Part shown: one piece after another, positions 24,272 through 33,652 of the stretch
Layout: every line of letters begins with the position of its first letter
How positions within the stretch are numbered: the stretch's first letter is position 1
Assembly (NCBI GenBank): GCA_017643925.1
Contig: JAEPML010000009.1
Coordinates: 124,001-188,000 of the forward strand
DNA: 64,000 nucleotides
DNA from: Roseibium sp.
Lineage (GTDB): Bacteria > Pseudomonadota > Alphaproteobacteria > Rhizobiales > Stappiaceae
Direction: 5' to 3'
Notes under the pieces: model-generated
The model's input: only the letters and a program-made list of their open reading frames with translations
Told to the model about the DNA's origin: nothing
The model's database searches: none
Translations under genes and position numbers: made by a program

Positions 24272-26830
24272 ATGAGTGACATGGACGGATCGCAGGGCGG
24301 GCCGATGATCAGTCGGCCGGAGCGATCCGGAAATATTGGCCTGCTGATTGGCCTGGCGTTGCTGCTTGTCGGCGCGGCAGCCGCTTTTGCGGTCATGGAC
24401 CGCGCTGTCGCTCAGCCGTTCATCCTCGCGCTGCTCGGCATTCTTGCCGTGATCGGCGTATTCTGCCTGTTCGCCGGCGCAATCGGTTTCCTGCGCCTGT
24501 CCGCGCGCCCGGGAGAAGCCAATCCCCTGGCATCCGCCTTTGTCGATACGCTTGCCGACGGTGCGCTCATCACGGATATCGAAGGCCGCCTGGTCTACGC
24601 CAACAAGGCCTATGGAGATCTGACCGGCGCAGAAAATGCAGCCGACATTCGCGTCGTGGAGCGGGTGTTTTCGTCAGACCCGGAAGCTGCCGATGCCATT
24701 TTTCGCCTGTCACAGGCCATGCGCGACGGCCGGAAGGCGCAGGAAGAGATCCGCATGCCGTTTCCGCTCGGACGTGCGGAAGGTTCCGCGCGCTGGTACC
24801 GGGTGTCCGTGCGTCCGCTGCAGGTGCCGAAGGAACGCGGAGGTGGCAAGCCGATGGCGGTTTGGCAGCTTGCGGACATCACAAGGGACCGGGCAGAGCA
24901 GGAAAACTCATTCCAGGAACTTCAGCGGGTCATCAATTTTCTCGATCATGCGCCTGCCGGTTTCTTCTCCTGCGATGCTGAAGGCCGCATTGTCTACCTG
25001 AACGCGACGCTGGCCGACTGGCTCGGGTATGACCTTGCCCAGTTCGATGCTGGAGACCTGGACCTCTCGGCGATTGTTCGCGGAGACGGAACCGAGCTGA
25101 TCCGCTCGGTCAAGGGGCAGGCAGGGGAGGTCAAGAGCGAGACCTTCGATCTCGATTTTGTCGCCCGCAATGGCCGTGGGCTGCCCGTGCGATTGCTGCA
25201 CCGTGTGCCCTTTGGAGAAAACGGGCAGGCCGGTGACAGCCGGACGCTCGTTCTCAACCGCTCGCGCGGCGAGGGCGAGGAGGTGACGGAATCCCTGCGG
25301 GCGGCGGAAGTCCGCTTTGCGCGCTTCTTCAACAACACCCCGATGGCGATTGCCTCGTTGGACAAGGAAGGGCGGGTTCTGCGAACCAATGCACCGTTCC
25401 TGAAGCTGTTCGGCGCCGTCGATTCCGACGATGAATCCCCGAAGCTGGAAGCCTATGTGGCCGACAGCGGGCGCGAGGATCTCGGCCGGGCACTGAGTTC
25501 GGCCTCCAAGGGCATCGGCGAGATCGCTCCGGTCGATATCGCCCTGGTGGAAGGCAACGACCCGCGTTACGCAACGTTCTATGTTTCAGCGGTTCAGGAA
25601 GGCGAGGGCGATGGCGAGGCCGCGATTGTCTACGCGCTGGAAACGACCCAGCAGCGGGCGCTTGAAGCCCAGTTTGCACAGAGCCAGAAAATGCAGGCGA
25701 TCGGCCAGCTGGCCGGTGGCGTTGCCCATGACTTCAACAATGTCCTGACCGCAATCATCGGGTTCTCGGACCTGCTGCTTGCCAGCCACAGGCCGACCGA
25801 TCCGTCTTTCCAGGACATCATGAACATCAAGCAGAATGCCAACCGTGCCGCCGGACTGGTGCGGCAGTTGCTGGCATTCTCGCGTCGCCAGACACTCAGA
25901 CCGCAACAGCTTGAACTCAATGACGTCCTGGCAGACCTGTCCATCCTTCTGGATCGACTCCTGGGCGAGAAGGTCGAGCTGAAGGTGATCCATGGCCGTG
26001 ACCTCTGGCCTGTCATGGCCGACCTCAACCAGCTGGAACAGGTGATCGTCAACCTGGCCGTCAATGCCGGGGATGCCATGGCCGACGGTGGCCGCCTGAC
26101 GATCCGTACACGCAATGTGAATGAGAGCGAATCCACCAAGTTCGAAAACACACGTGGCATGCCCCCTGGCGAATACACCTTGGTCGAGGTGGAAGACACC
26201 GGTCACGGCATGCCGCCCGATGTCATGGAGAAGATCTTCGATCCGTTCTTCTCCACCAAGGAAGTTGGCAAGGGCACAGGCCTTGGTCTGTCGACGGTTT
26301 ACGGCATCGTCAAGCAGACGGGCGGTTTCATTTTCTGTACGTCCGAGGTCGACGAAGGCACGACTTTCCGCCTGTTCCTGCCGCGTCACATTCCGGAAGT
26401 GGTTGAAGAGCCGAAGGTAGAGGAAAAAGACACGGAACAGGAGAAGGTCGCAGACCTGACCGGGTCCGCATCCATTCTGCTGGTCGAAGATGAAGAGGCT
26501 GTGCGCGCTTTCGGGGCCCGGGCGCTCGCCTCCCGCGGATACACGGTCTATGAAGCCGGATCAGGCAGCGAAGCGCTCGAGGTCATGGAAGAAACCGATG
26601 GTCAGATCGACCTTGTGGTCTCCGACGTGGTCATGCCGGAGATGGACGGTCCGACATTGCTTGTCGAGTTGCGCAAGACGCGGCCGGATTTGAAGATTAT
26701 CTTTGTATCAGGCTATGCGCAGGACGCGTTCGAGGAAAACCTGCCGGAGGGTGAGAAGTTCTTCTTCCTGCCGAAGCCGTTCACGCTGAAACAGCTTGCG
26801 ACGACCGTGAAAGACGTATTGGGTGGGTGA
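24272..26830 (+). CDS. cckA: Hybrid histidine kinase CckA
   Basis: CckA phosphorylates ChpT and thereby CtrA (and CpdR), controlling the cell cycle and motility. The 852-residue product has two N-terminal membrane helices ([39 protein letters not shown]). PAS domains follow ([40 protein letters not shown]). The histidine phosphotransfer helix is [13 protein letters not shown] (H486), the ATPase domain carries the N box [10 protein letters not shown] and G boxes EDTGHGMP and [10 protein letters not shown]. The C-terminal receiver has its phosphoacceptor in [12 protein letters not shown] (D785). Domain order and the H-box match CckA. Location after flhB and CtrA boxes nearby support the assignment. 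Confidence 0.94.
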   Translation: MSDMDGSQGGPMISRPERSGNIGLLIGLALLLVGAAAAFAVMDRAVAQPFILALLGILAVIGVFCLFAGAIGFLRLSARPGEANPLASAFVDTLADGALITDIEGRLVYANKAYGDLTGAENAADIRVVERVFSSDPEAADAIFRLSQAMRDGRKAQEEIRMPFPLGRAEGSARWYRVSVRPLQVPKERGGGKPMAVWQLADITRDRAEQENSFQELQRVINFLDHAPAGFFSCDAEGRIVYLNATLADWLGYDLAQFDAGDLDLSAIVRGDGTELIRSVKGQAGEVKSETFDLDFVARNGRGLPVRLLHRVPFGENGQAGDSRTLVLNRSRGEGEEVTESLRAAEVRFARFFNNTPMAIASLDKEGRVLRTNAPFLKLFGAVDSDDESPKLEAYVADSGREDLGRALSSASKGIGEIAPVDIALVEGNDPRYATFYVSAVQEGEGDGEAAIVYALETTQQRALEAQFAQSQKMQAIGQLAGGVAHDFNNVLTAIIGFSDLLLASHRPTDPSFQDIMNIKQNANRAAGLVRQLLAFSRRQTLRPQQLELNDVLADLSILLDRLLGEKVELKVIHGRDLWPVMADLNQLEQVIVNLAVNAGDAMADGGRLTIRTRNVNESESTKFENTRGMPPGEYTLVEVEDTGHGMPPDVMEKIFDPFFSTKEVGKGTGLGLSTVYGIVKQTGGFIFCTSEVDEGTTFRLFLPRHIPEVVEEPKVEEKDTEQEKVADLTGSASILLVEDEEAVRAFGARALASRGYTVYEAGSGSEALEVMEETDGQIDLVVSDVVMPEMDGPTLLVELRKTRPDLKIIFVSGYAQDAFEENLPEGEKFFFLPKPFTLKQLATTVKDVLGG

Positions 26831-26881
26831 GGGTAGAAAGCTGCCTGAAATCACTGGTTTGCAAGCTTTGCGCGGGGCGAC

Positions 26882-27220
26882 ATGGAACTGCCGGTTTTTA
26901 TCAAGAATTTCCCGTCTCTGGACATTCCCTTTCCCGATGACGTTGTAACCTCCCACGCCATCCGGTCGGATGCTGGTCTGGTGGTGTTTTTCGATTTTCA
27001 GAAAGACATGGTGCTGCCGCCCCACTCTCACCTGGCCCAGTGGGGCACGGTGCTGTCGGGAGAGATCGAGTTCACCATCGATGGTGAAACCAGGACGTTG
27101 GGGCCAGGCGCCATTTACGACATCCCGAGCGGCGCGGAACACGGAGCGATCATCAAGGCAGGAACCAAGGTGATCGACGTGTTCGAGGAACCGGACAGGT
27201 ATCCTTTCCGCACGTCTTGA
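26882..27220 (+). CDS. Small single-domain cupin protein
   Basis: A 112-residue cytoplasmic cupin of unknown function. Cupin motif 1 is visible as PPHSHLAQWGTVLSGEIEF, with two His as probable metal ligands. Motif 2 is PGAIYDIPSGAEHG. Such proteins bind a metal and a small ligand as enzymes or sensors; nothing identifies the ligand here. The ATG follows GGGGCGAC. It lies 51 bases after cckA on the same strand but shows no functional link. Confidence 0.8.
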   Translation: MELPVFIKNFPSLDIPFPDDVVTSHAIRSDAGLVVFFDFQKDMVLPPHSHLAQWGTVLSGEIEFTIDGETRTLGPGAIYDIPSGAEHGAIIKAGTKVIDVFEEPDRYPFRTS

Positions 27221-27281
27221 CGAGGCCTCCCGAAACCGGCGCCAAAGTTCCTGCTTCTTCGCAGGGCTGAAGCAGGTGGAT

Positions 27282-27911
27282 CTACTCCCAGGGCGCAAAT
27301 GTCTTTTCTGCCGATAGAGCGTTAAAGCGCTCCTTGAGCGCATTCATGAATTGAGTCCGGTCACCGGGCCAACTTATTGGTTTTCCTATGAAAATGTCAC
27401 AGAAAAACGGCACAAGCAGGAAGGAGCCCTTGGGCAACGCCTTCCCCAGCCCGTGAGTAAAAACGGGAACAACGGGGGCGTCCGGAAAACGTTCGGACAA
27501 GAAGGACACGCCTTTCTTCAGATCCGTCATCTGTTCCGGTTCGCCGCGCGAGCCTTCGGGGAAGAGGATTAGGACCTTGCCTTCCGTAAGCGCGTTGTAG
27601 CAGCCTTCAAGCGGATCTTCCGACTTGTCTGCTCCGCCCCGCTCGACGGGAATGATCCCCAGCACGTGTTCCGAAACCCACGCCTTCCAGGGTGAAGAGA
27701 AGAAGTAGTCCGCGGCTGCAACGGGTTTGATGTCCTTCAGCTTCGACAGCGGCATCAAGGCCATCAGAACCATGGTGTCGAGATGGCTGTTGTGATTTGC
27801 GACGATGATGGCAGGCCCGGTTGAGGGAAGCCATTCCTTCCGCCTGACATTCAGCCCGAGCAGGAACAGAACCGCGATTTTCACGAAGATGTAGAAGATC
27901 TTCTGGAGCAC
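27282..27911 (-). CDS. Lysophospholipid (1-acylglycerol-3-phosphate) acyltransferase, PlsC-like
   Basis: PlsC-family enzymes acylate lysophosphatidate to phosphatidate at the inner membrane. The 209-residue product starts with a membrane helix (IFYIFVKIAVLFLLGLNV). The catalytic HX4D motif is in ANHNSHLDTM (H40, D45). The substrate-binding LFPEGSRGEPE motif is at about residues 116-126, and PVVPVFTHGLGKALPKG follows. The start is a GTG with AGGAGGG 12 bases upstream, right after the cdsA-like stop. It is the third gene of a phospholipid cluster. Which lysolipid it acylates is not evident. Confidence 0.86.
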   Translation of the reverse strand: MLQKIFYIFVKIAVLFLLGLNVRRKEWLPSTGPAIIVANHNSHLDTMVLMALMPLSKLKDIKPVAAADYFFSSPWKAWVSEHVLGIIPVERGGADKSEDPLEGCYNALTEGKVLILFPEGSRGEPEQMTDLKKGVSFLSERFPDAPVVPVFTHGLGKALPKGSFLLVPFFCDIFIGKPISWPGDRTQFMNALKERFNALSAEKTFAPWE

Positions 27912-27923
27912 CGCCGGACCCTC

Positions 27924-28850
27924 CTAGTAGTAGAAATATCGGGTGAAGTGGAAGAACAGCGGGGCTGTGAATGTCAGGCTGTCGATCCGGTCCAGAATGC
28001 CGCCATGACCCGGGATGAGACTGCCCGTGTCCTTGACGCCAAGGTCGCGTTTCAGGGCGGACACTGTGACGTCACCGACAAAGCCCGCGACGGGAATGAT
28101 CAGTCCTGCGGCCGCCGCATGGATGATATCGAACGGCGTCACCAGCGGGGCTATCAGGATCGACAGGAAAAAGGTCGTTCCAACGCCTCCGAGAAAGCCC
28201 TCCCAGGTCTTGTTGGGACTGACACCGGGGATGATCTTGCGTTTGCCGAACATCTTGCCCCAGGTGTATTGGGCAACGTCGTTGAACTGGGTCAGGAAGA
28301 TCAGGAAAAGCAGCAAGCCGGCACCGCCGGCGCTGTTGTCCGGGGTTGCCGGCAAGATCAGCAGGAAGGCCGCATGGCTGATCGAGAAGACGCACAGCAT
28401 CAGGCCCCAGTTGAATGTGCCGACCGACTTCAGAAAACCGTCCGTCTGTTGTGAAAGCAGGCTGGCAAAGGGCAGAAACAGGAACATGTAGACCGGGATG
28501 AAGACGGCGAACATGCCGTAATAGCTGTCATAGACCCAGAAGTACTGGACCGGAATGGACAGGTAGGCCCAGAAGAGAACACGACGATCCGCCCGTCGCG
28601 TCGGGATCATGGAGAAGAACTCCTTGAGGGCCAGGAAGCTGATCAGTGCAAAGACGATGATCGAGATGGTGTTGCTGACGAGGAAGGCGACCGTGAAGAT
28701 CGCCACCATGACCCACCAGCTCTGGGTGCGCTGGACCAGCTCTGTCATGTTCTTGTCCGAGCGTTTCGAAATTGCGTAAACGATCAGACTCGCGAGCGCC
28801 AGAAGCCCCCATATGCCGACAAGGGCCCAATGGATGGTGTCGAGATTCAT
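27924..28850 (-). CDS. cdsA: Phosphatidate cytidylyltransferase, CdsA-like
   Basis: CdsA makes CDP-diacylglycerol from phosphatidate and CTP. The 308-residue product has about eight membrane helices. The CdsA signature SALKRDLGVKDTGSLIPGHG, continuing GILDRID, occupies residues 264-290. The CTP/metal aspartates in this motif are intact, and KIIPGVSPNKTWEG is conserved. The ATG at 28850 has AAGGAG upstream and overlaps the stop of the CDP-alcohol transferase by four bases. A genome would normally carry its main cdsA elsewhere (with uppS), so this may be a second copy serving this operon; that is inference. Confidence 0.88.
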   Translation of the reverse strand: MNLDTIHWALVGIWGLLALASLIVYAISKRSDKNMTELVQRTQSWWVMVAIFTVAFLVSNTISIIVFALISFLALKEFFSMIPTRRADRRVLFWAYLSIPVQYFWVYDSYYGMFAVFIPVYMFLFLPFASLLSQQTDGFLKSVGTFNWGLMLCVFSISHAAFLLILPATPDNSAGGAGLLLFLIFLTQFNDVAQYTWGKMFGKRKIIPGVSPNKTWEGFLGGVGTTFFLSILIAPLVTPFDIIHAAAAGLIIPVAGFVGDVTVSALKRDLGVKDTGSLIPGHGGILDRIDSLTFTAPLFFHFTRYFYY

Positions 28851-29458
28851 TGCGAGGCAAGCTCCTTGAGGGCTGCGCGTGCCCTGTTCCAGATCGTGAC
28901 GGCAGAAAGAAGAGCGCCTGCTCCGAACAGGATCAGGTAGAGCAGCTGCGACGTCACTCCGAAGGCCATCAGGAAGCCGCACAGGCCGAAAAGCGCAGCG
29001 CGGTCGCTTTTGCCGAACGGGCCGTCATAGCGGCGGCTGGCGCCGATCTGAACACTGATCACGCCGGTCATTTCGCCAATGACCGCAAGCACCACAAGTC
29101 CGACCACCACTTCGGCTGAGACGAAGGGAAGCAGCGCAAACGGCAGATAAAGCGCTGCATCGGAGAGGACGTCGCCGAGCTCATTGAGGATTGCGCCGAG
29201 GTCGGATTGCTGGTCGTGCTCACGCGCAAGCATGCCGTCGATCGCGTTCAATCCCATGCGCGCAAACAGCACCACGGGCAGGAGAAACAGCGGCAGAAAC
29301 GCTCCGGGAAAGAGCCAGAGGGCGAGACCCTCCAGAACGGAGAGACCAAGCGCTGTCAGTGTCACCTGATTGGCGGTTACGCCGTTTGCGGCGAGACGTT
29401 GGCAAAGGGGACGCAATAAATCCTGGAATCGAGATTTCAGCTGGTAAATTGTCGGCAT
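28847..29458 (-). CDS. CDP-alcohol phosphatidyltransferase family protein with altered motif
   Basis: Family members join a CDP-activated lipid to an alcohol such as glycerol phosphate, inositol or serine. The 203-residue product has about five membrane helices. The canonical motif DxxDGxxARx8GxxxDxxxD is recognisable at residues 71-96, but its first and third aspartates are Asn: NAIDGMLAR (N71, D74) and GAILNELGD (N92, D96). These positions normally bind metal. The remaining pattern is intact, so this looks like a specialised subfamily and not a decayed gene. First gene of a three-gene phospholipid operon with CdsA-like and PlsC-like partners. The product lipid is unknown. Confidence 0.82.
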   Translation of the reverse strand: MPTIYQLKSRFQDLLRPLCQRLAANGVTANQVTLTALGLSVLEGLALWLFPGAFLPLFLLPVVLFARMGLNAIDGMLAREHDQQSDLGAILNELGDVLSDAALYLPFALLPFVSAEVVVGLVVLAVIGEMTGVISVQIGASRRYDGPFGKSDRAALFGLCGFLMAFGVTSQLLYLILFGAGALLSAVTIWNRARAALKELASQ

Positions 29459-29780
29459 CTGGCCTGCGGTCCAGTTTTTCTTTTTTCGAATATATGACTG
29501 TGCATTTGGTGTTATTTGGAACAGATTTCAAAAAGATACGCAACCGAAGCCATGGTCAGCTTAAGCCCGATCTCTTCTTGTTGTGGCCTTCGGGGAGGGA
29601 AGTGTCGACCCGAGTCTTTCGCTGAGGCAGGAAGAAAGAATTTGCAATCGCATCGACAGTCGGCGCTGTTTCAAACGAGAAAACAGTTTGGATTTGTCAT
29701 GCCGAACACCGCTGGACTGTAACTTGCCCAACGGTGCATCCAATGCGTTCAGGAGCGATTCCCTGGCACAATCCAGCCTT
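29459..29780. other. Non-coding gap before the phospholipid operon
   Basis: About 320 bases between the start of the CDP-alcohol transferase and the 3' end of the interrupted gene on the same strand. Open frames here have no ribosome binding site or family resemblance. A promoter for the phospholipid operon should lie here, but I cannot fix one. Confidence 0.5.
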
Positions 29781-31535
29781 CTATTTTTGCACCAGCAGGC
29801 AAGCCGTTGGAAGGGCGTCAGTCGCGCCGGAGGCCAGACACTGCTGGGCCTGGGTAACGTGATGAGGCCAGGAGTATCGCGTCGGGGCCGTGTTCACTTC
29901 CGACAGGAAGGTCTCGAAACTCTGCAGCGTTTCTTTCACGAAGGGCGTGCCAGCTGGCAGTTCGGTGCCCTGTTGCTGTGCGTCCTTGAGAACCTGGCGC
30001 ACGTCAGGATTGCCCTGGCTGGCCGCGCCGTCGCTGGCCCAGGAAATCGAAGCCGCGGTGAAGTTCACCAGTGCATTGCCGTAGTCGAGTTTGCTGAACA
30101 GCACCTTGCGGTCGTTCGGGGCGTATCTGGCCAGCGCCTTGCCGTCCTCGAATGCAGCCTTGGCCCTCTGTGCAGACTGCTTGAGGTCGGCTTCAGACTT
30201 GGTATCCGCATTGCTGATCATGTCGTTCATGATGCTGATGCCATAATTGTAATAGACATCCCGACCCGCCGCTGCAGCAAGATAGAGAGCCGAATAGTCC
30301 CGTCCGGCGATAGGTGTGCCTGCCAGGGCGTCCTCGTTTTCCTCGATATAGGAGACGACGGATTTGATCACTGTCTCGTCGGCATATTCCGGTGCCCTGA
30401 GCAGTCTGGCGGCGCTTCGCCGTATTTCGAAATTCTCGTGCGTGATCAGTGGAACAAGAGACCGCAGAAGGTCCTCACTCTTGGGGCGTTCGCTGACTGG
30501 AATGGTCAGAAGCGACTCCAGGTAGCCGAGTTTCGTTTCCACGCTGACGCTCGGATCGGCGAGCAGGTCCGCAGATAAGTTGGCGGCTTCCTTGGGATTG
30601 GAGGACAGATAATCGTTGAGACGCAAGGCATTGTAGCCCGACTTCTCCTGCGTCAACGTTTCAATGAACTGGCGTTGCTTGACCGGGTCTTCATCTGCGG
30701 CAAATGCCGGTTGAAGGAAAGCCCACCAGGAAGATCCGGTCGTTGATGCCTGGGCACTTTGCTTGATCTTGAAATAGCGGTTTGGAATTCTGTCCAGTCG
30801 GCAGGCGAGACCTTCGGTATGCCTGGCCAAAACATTGATTTTCTTGACGTCGATCCCCTTCGCCTTGGTCAGGAACAACATGTCAGAACGCTTGAGTTCG
30901 TCCTCGCCGTCGGAGAATTTCAGATTGTCCTGATATTCAAAGTCGATGTCGAAAGCCTGACCGGGAAGATAGGCCTCAGACAGATCAACCTCGAAAAACG
31001 TATTGGCGGTCCTGGATGCAAACAGCTCCGCCCCTTCGTCGAGCGCGGTTTCGAACTCGTCCTAAATGGCATTGGAGTCTGCCTGTGTTTCACATTCCAT
31101 GACCCGCCTGCCATGGATGCTGATATGGAGTGTTTCCGGTTTGCCCTGCAAAAGCAGGTCGTGGCGCCAGCTGAAGAGATTGGCTTCATTCTGATGGTAC
31201 CGGCTGTAGATCGTGCCGCTGTCGGAATTCGCCTTCGAACTCGCCTTGACCTTCTGTGCTGCGGCGGTTCCCGGATCGTTCAGCCTTACCTTCAAGGTCG
31301 CACTGTGGAGGTCACTGTTTTGCGGGAAGATAATCAGCAGCCAACCCGAGCCGATGATAAAAATCAGAAGTGCACCAAAGGCATAGAGGAAGTACTTCAT
31401 CCCCTTGTGCTTGCTGGTGGAGGCCATTGGCAGCAGGATCACAATCGCGATAAACGGGTTCTGGCTTAGTACGTTGAAGAGTGCGTTTGCGACATCAACT
31501 ACGGAATTGGCCGTGGAGCCTTTTGTCTCGTCCAT
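29781..31535 (-). pseudogene. Membrane-anchored HEAT-like protein interrupted by one in-frame amber codon
   Basis: A single frame of 585 codons is split by a TAG at 31062-31064 (codon 158). The N-terminal part (157 residues) starts at an ATG with a strong GGAGGGATATGTC site. It has two membrane helices (FIAIVILLPMAS; FLYAFGALLIFIIGSGWLL) and then an extracytoplasmic segment. The frame stays open for 60 codons after the TAG with no start codon until 30881, where there is no ribosome binding site. The C-terminal part has HEAT-like helices (LLRSLVPLITHENFEIRRSA). No family is recognised. It is either a nonsense mutation (one base from CAG), a sequencing error, or read through. Confidence 0.75.
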
Positions 31536-31654
31536 GACATATCCCTCCTACGTTCCCTCTCAGGCACGTAAGTATAACTTTTGGTTGTCATAACGTCAAT
31601 TTTACAACCTTGATGCGCGCATTGCGAGTGCGGGCGGAGCGCTGAAAAAACGCT

Positions 31655-32947
31655 CTACTGTTCGGGAGCGGACATCCTGGAAATACTGGTTTCGACACAC
31701 TTCGCACATGCCAGCAACTCGGGATCCCGGCCCCCCGGGGCGACCAACATGGCGCTCAAGGTATTGTTTTCATGCTGATATGGCAGGGCGATCCCGCAGG
31801 AATCCGTGACATTGCCCAGTGACGGATTGCGCAGGGCGAGGAGGTTGAGGCGGTTAAAGGCATCGTCGTCGGTCAGGTCCTCAATCCGCGGAGGCAGTTT
31901 GGGTGTGGTCGGCAGGAGCAGCATGTCATCGCCAAGTTCCTCGGCGAACGCCTGGATCAATTCGTGTCGCAGATTGAGCGTCTGCCGGTATTCCACGGCG
32001 GAGATTTCGTTCGCCCGGCCCATGCGGGCGTGGACCCTTGGATCAAAGCGATCCGGCGACATCTGGAAGAAACTTTCGTAATGGGCACGCGATTCAACGG
32101 AGGTCATGTGCCAGGGTGGAACCCGATCATGGAGCTCGATACAGGCAAGGTCCCGTTCGACAATCTCCAACCCGCTGGAACGCAGATGTTGAACCAGGGC
32201 TTCGAAGCCGGCGAGCACTTGCGGATCGGCTTCTGAAAACCCGAAATTCGCAGGAACCACCAATCGGCTTGCCGTCGGCTTGACCGGAGATGTGTCGCGA
32301 GCCGCCATGACCTGCCAGGCCAGTTCGCAGGCCGCCACGGTTCTCGCCATGGGGCCAAAACTGTCCAGACTGTCGGAGAGCGGTTTGCCACCAGTCATGG
32401 GAACAGAAGACTGGGTCGGCTTGAAGCCGGTGATGCCCGTGAATGCCGCCGGGATCCTGAGCGAGCCACCCGTATCGCTGCCGATGGCAATGTCGCTCAA
32501 ACCAAGCGCAACGGAGACAGCGCCACCGCTCGTGGACCCGCCGGGTGCGCACCCGGGATAGACGGGGTTTTGTGGCGTGCCGTAATGCGGGTTGAGGCCC
32601 AGACCAGAATAGGCGAATTCGGACATGTTGGTCAGGCCCACAAAAATGCCACCGGCAGCATCGAGCCGACCGATGGCAGTTGCGTCCTTCTTCGCAGGCG
32701 GATCATCGGCCAGGACCGTTGTCGCGGAGGTCGTTGTTTCGCCGGCGACATCGAACAGGGCCTTGACGCTGATCAGCGCTCCGGCAAGCGGGTGATCAAC
32801 CTTGTCGGCAATTGCCGCCTGATCCCGGGCACGTGTCTCCAGCAGCTTCAGGAACACGGCCTGTGCGGCTGCATCTTGCGCAGCGTTAAGCGCCGCTTCA
32901 AGGCGGTCTTGAGCGGTTTCGGTGGACCAGGGGAAGGAAGCGTTCAT
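31655..32947 (-). CDS. Amidase-signature enzyme
   Basis: Amidase-signature enzymes hydrolyse carboxamides through a Ser-cisSer-Lys triad. The 430-residue product shows the lysine in GALISVKALFDV, the cis-serine region in APGGSTSGGAVSVALG, and the nucleophile in GSDTGGSLRIPAAF. The ATG at 32947 matches family length; a longer frame to 33091 would overlap DUF2848 deeply. It is the last gene of a TRAP-DUF2848-amidase run. The substrate is presumably the compound imported by the TRAP system; a small amide, ureide or carbamate fits but is not shown. GatA is unlikely because no gatB/gatC is present. Confidence 0.88.
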   Translation of the reverse strand: MNASFPWSTETAQDRLEAALNAAQDAAAQAVFLKLLETRARDQAAIADKVDHPLAGALISVKALFDVAGETTTSATTVLADDPPAKKDATAIGRLDAAGGIFVGLTNMSEFAYSGLGLNPHYGTPQNPVYPGCAPGGSTSGGAVSVALGLSDIAIGSDTGGSLRIPAAFTGITGFKPTQSSVPMTGGKPLSDSLDSFGPMARTVAACELAWQVMAARDTSPVKPTASRLVVPANFGFSEADPQVLAGFEALVQHLRSSGLEIVERDLACIELHDRVPPWHMTSVESRAHYESFFQMSPDRFDPRVHARMGRANEISAVEYRQTLNLRHELIQAFAEELGDDMLLLPTTPKLPPRIEDLTDDDAFNRLNLLALRNPSLGNVTDSCGIALPYQHENNTLSAMLVAPGGRDPELLACAKCVETSISRMSAPEQ

Positions 32948-32987
32948 TTTATCGGGATCCCGTTTCGGCTGCTTTTCCAGACAGATA

Positions 32988-33641
32988 TCACGAAACGACC
33001 TGAAGAACAGAAGTCTTGTAGGACCATTCGATCTTGTGTCCGAGGATCGGATCGACCAGGGCCATGTGAAAGGCGCTTGAGGATCTGACACCGCCGATTG
33101 CCGGCAGCGTGCCGCAAAGCATTGCAGTGGCGCCTGTCATTCCCGCTCCACGCTGCAATTGTCTGAGCGGCAGGATCGAGGTGAGCGATCCGTCCTGGTA
33201 AAGCACGCGCCTTCCATCCTCGACGATCCAGGACTTCAGCCGCAAATGATCCAGGTGGGGTTCGACTTCGCGAAATCTCCACAGTGTGTCGGCAACGGGT
33301 TTCGCGCAAATCTGTTTGGACGCCGCGACGGAGTGTGTTTCGAGCGCACGGTCCGTGTGGTCGGAGGCAAGGCCCAGCCAAAGCTCGCCGTCCTGCTTCA
33401 GGAGAAAGGGTTCCGCTTCTCCGGAAGTGTCCGGACCAAGGGCCTGGATCTCCCGATCCTGCGTCAGGAGGGGCGGGGAGCACTGGTAGAAGAGGGGCAC
33501 ATCGGAGGGGGGTGGAACGCCAATTGCGGCAAGTTCCTCGATGTGGTGATCCACAATTGCACGGTCGCGGCCGGTCCAGCCGGCCACAATGAGCCGGGTC
33601 GGAGTGCAGGTCAGCACTCCGTTCGCCGTTTGAAACTGCAT
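32988..33641 (-). CDS. DUF2848 family protein
   Basis: A 217-residue protein of the DUF2848 family, function unknown. Members are typically found next to amidase and transporter genes. Family blocks are visible: VAGWTGRDRAIVDHHIEELA, IGVPPPSDVPLFYQCS, LLTQDREIQALG and TSGEAEPFLL. The C-terminal GGVRSSSAFHMALVDPILGH resembles the fumarylacetoacetate-hydrolase-like fold, which I state as inference. It lies 11 bases after the TRAP large permease and 40 bases before the amidase, so it belongs to the same transcript. Confidence 0.8.
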   Translation of the reverse strand: MQFQTANGVLTCTPTRLIVAGWTGRDRAIVDHHIEELAAIGVPPPSDVPLFYQCSPPLLTQDREIQALGPDTSGEAEPFLLKQDGELWLGLASDHTDRALETHSVAASKQICAKPVADTLWRFREVEPHLDHLRLKSWIVEDGRRVLYQDGSLTSILPLRQLQRGAGMTGATAMLCGTLPAIGGVRSSSAFHMALVDPILGHKIEWSYKTSVLQVVS

Positions 33642-33652
33642 GGGCTGTCTCG

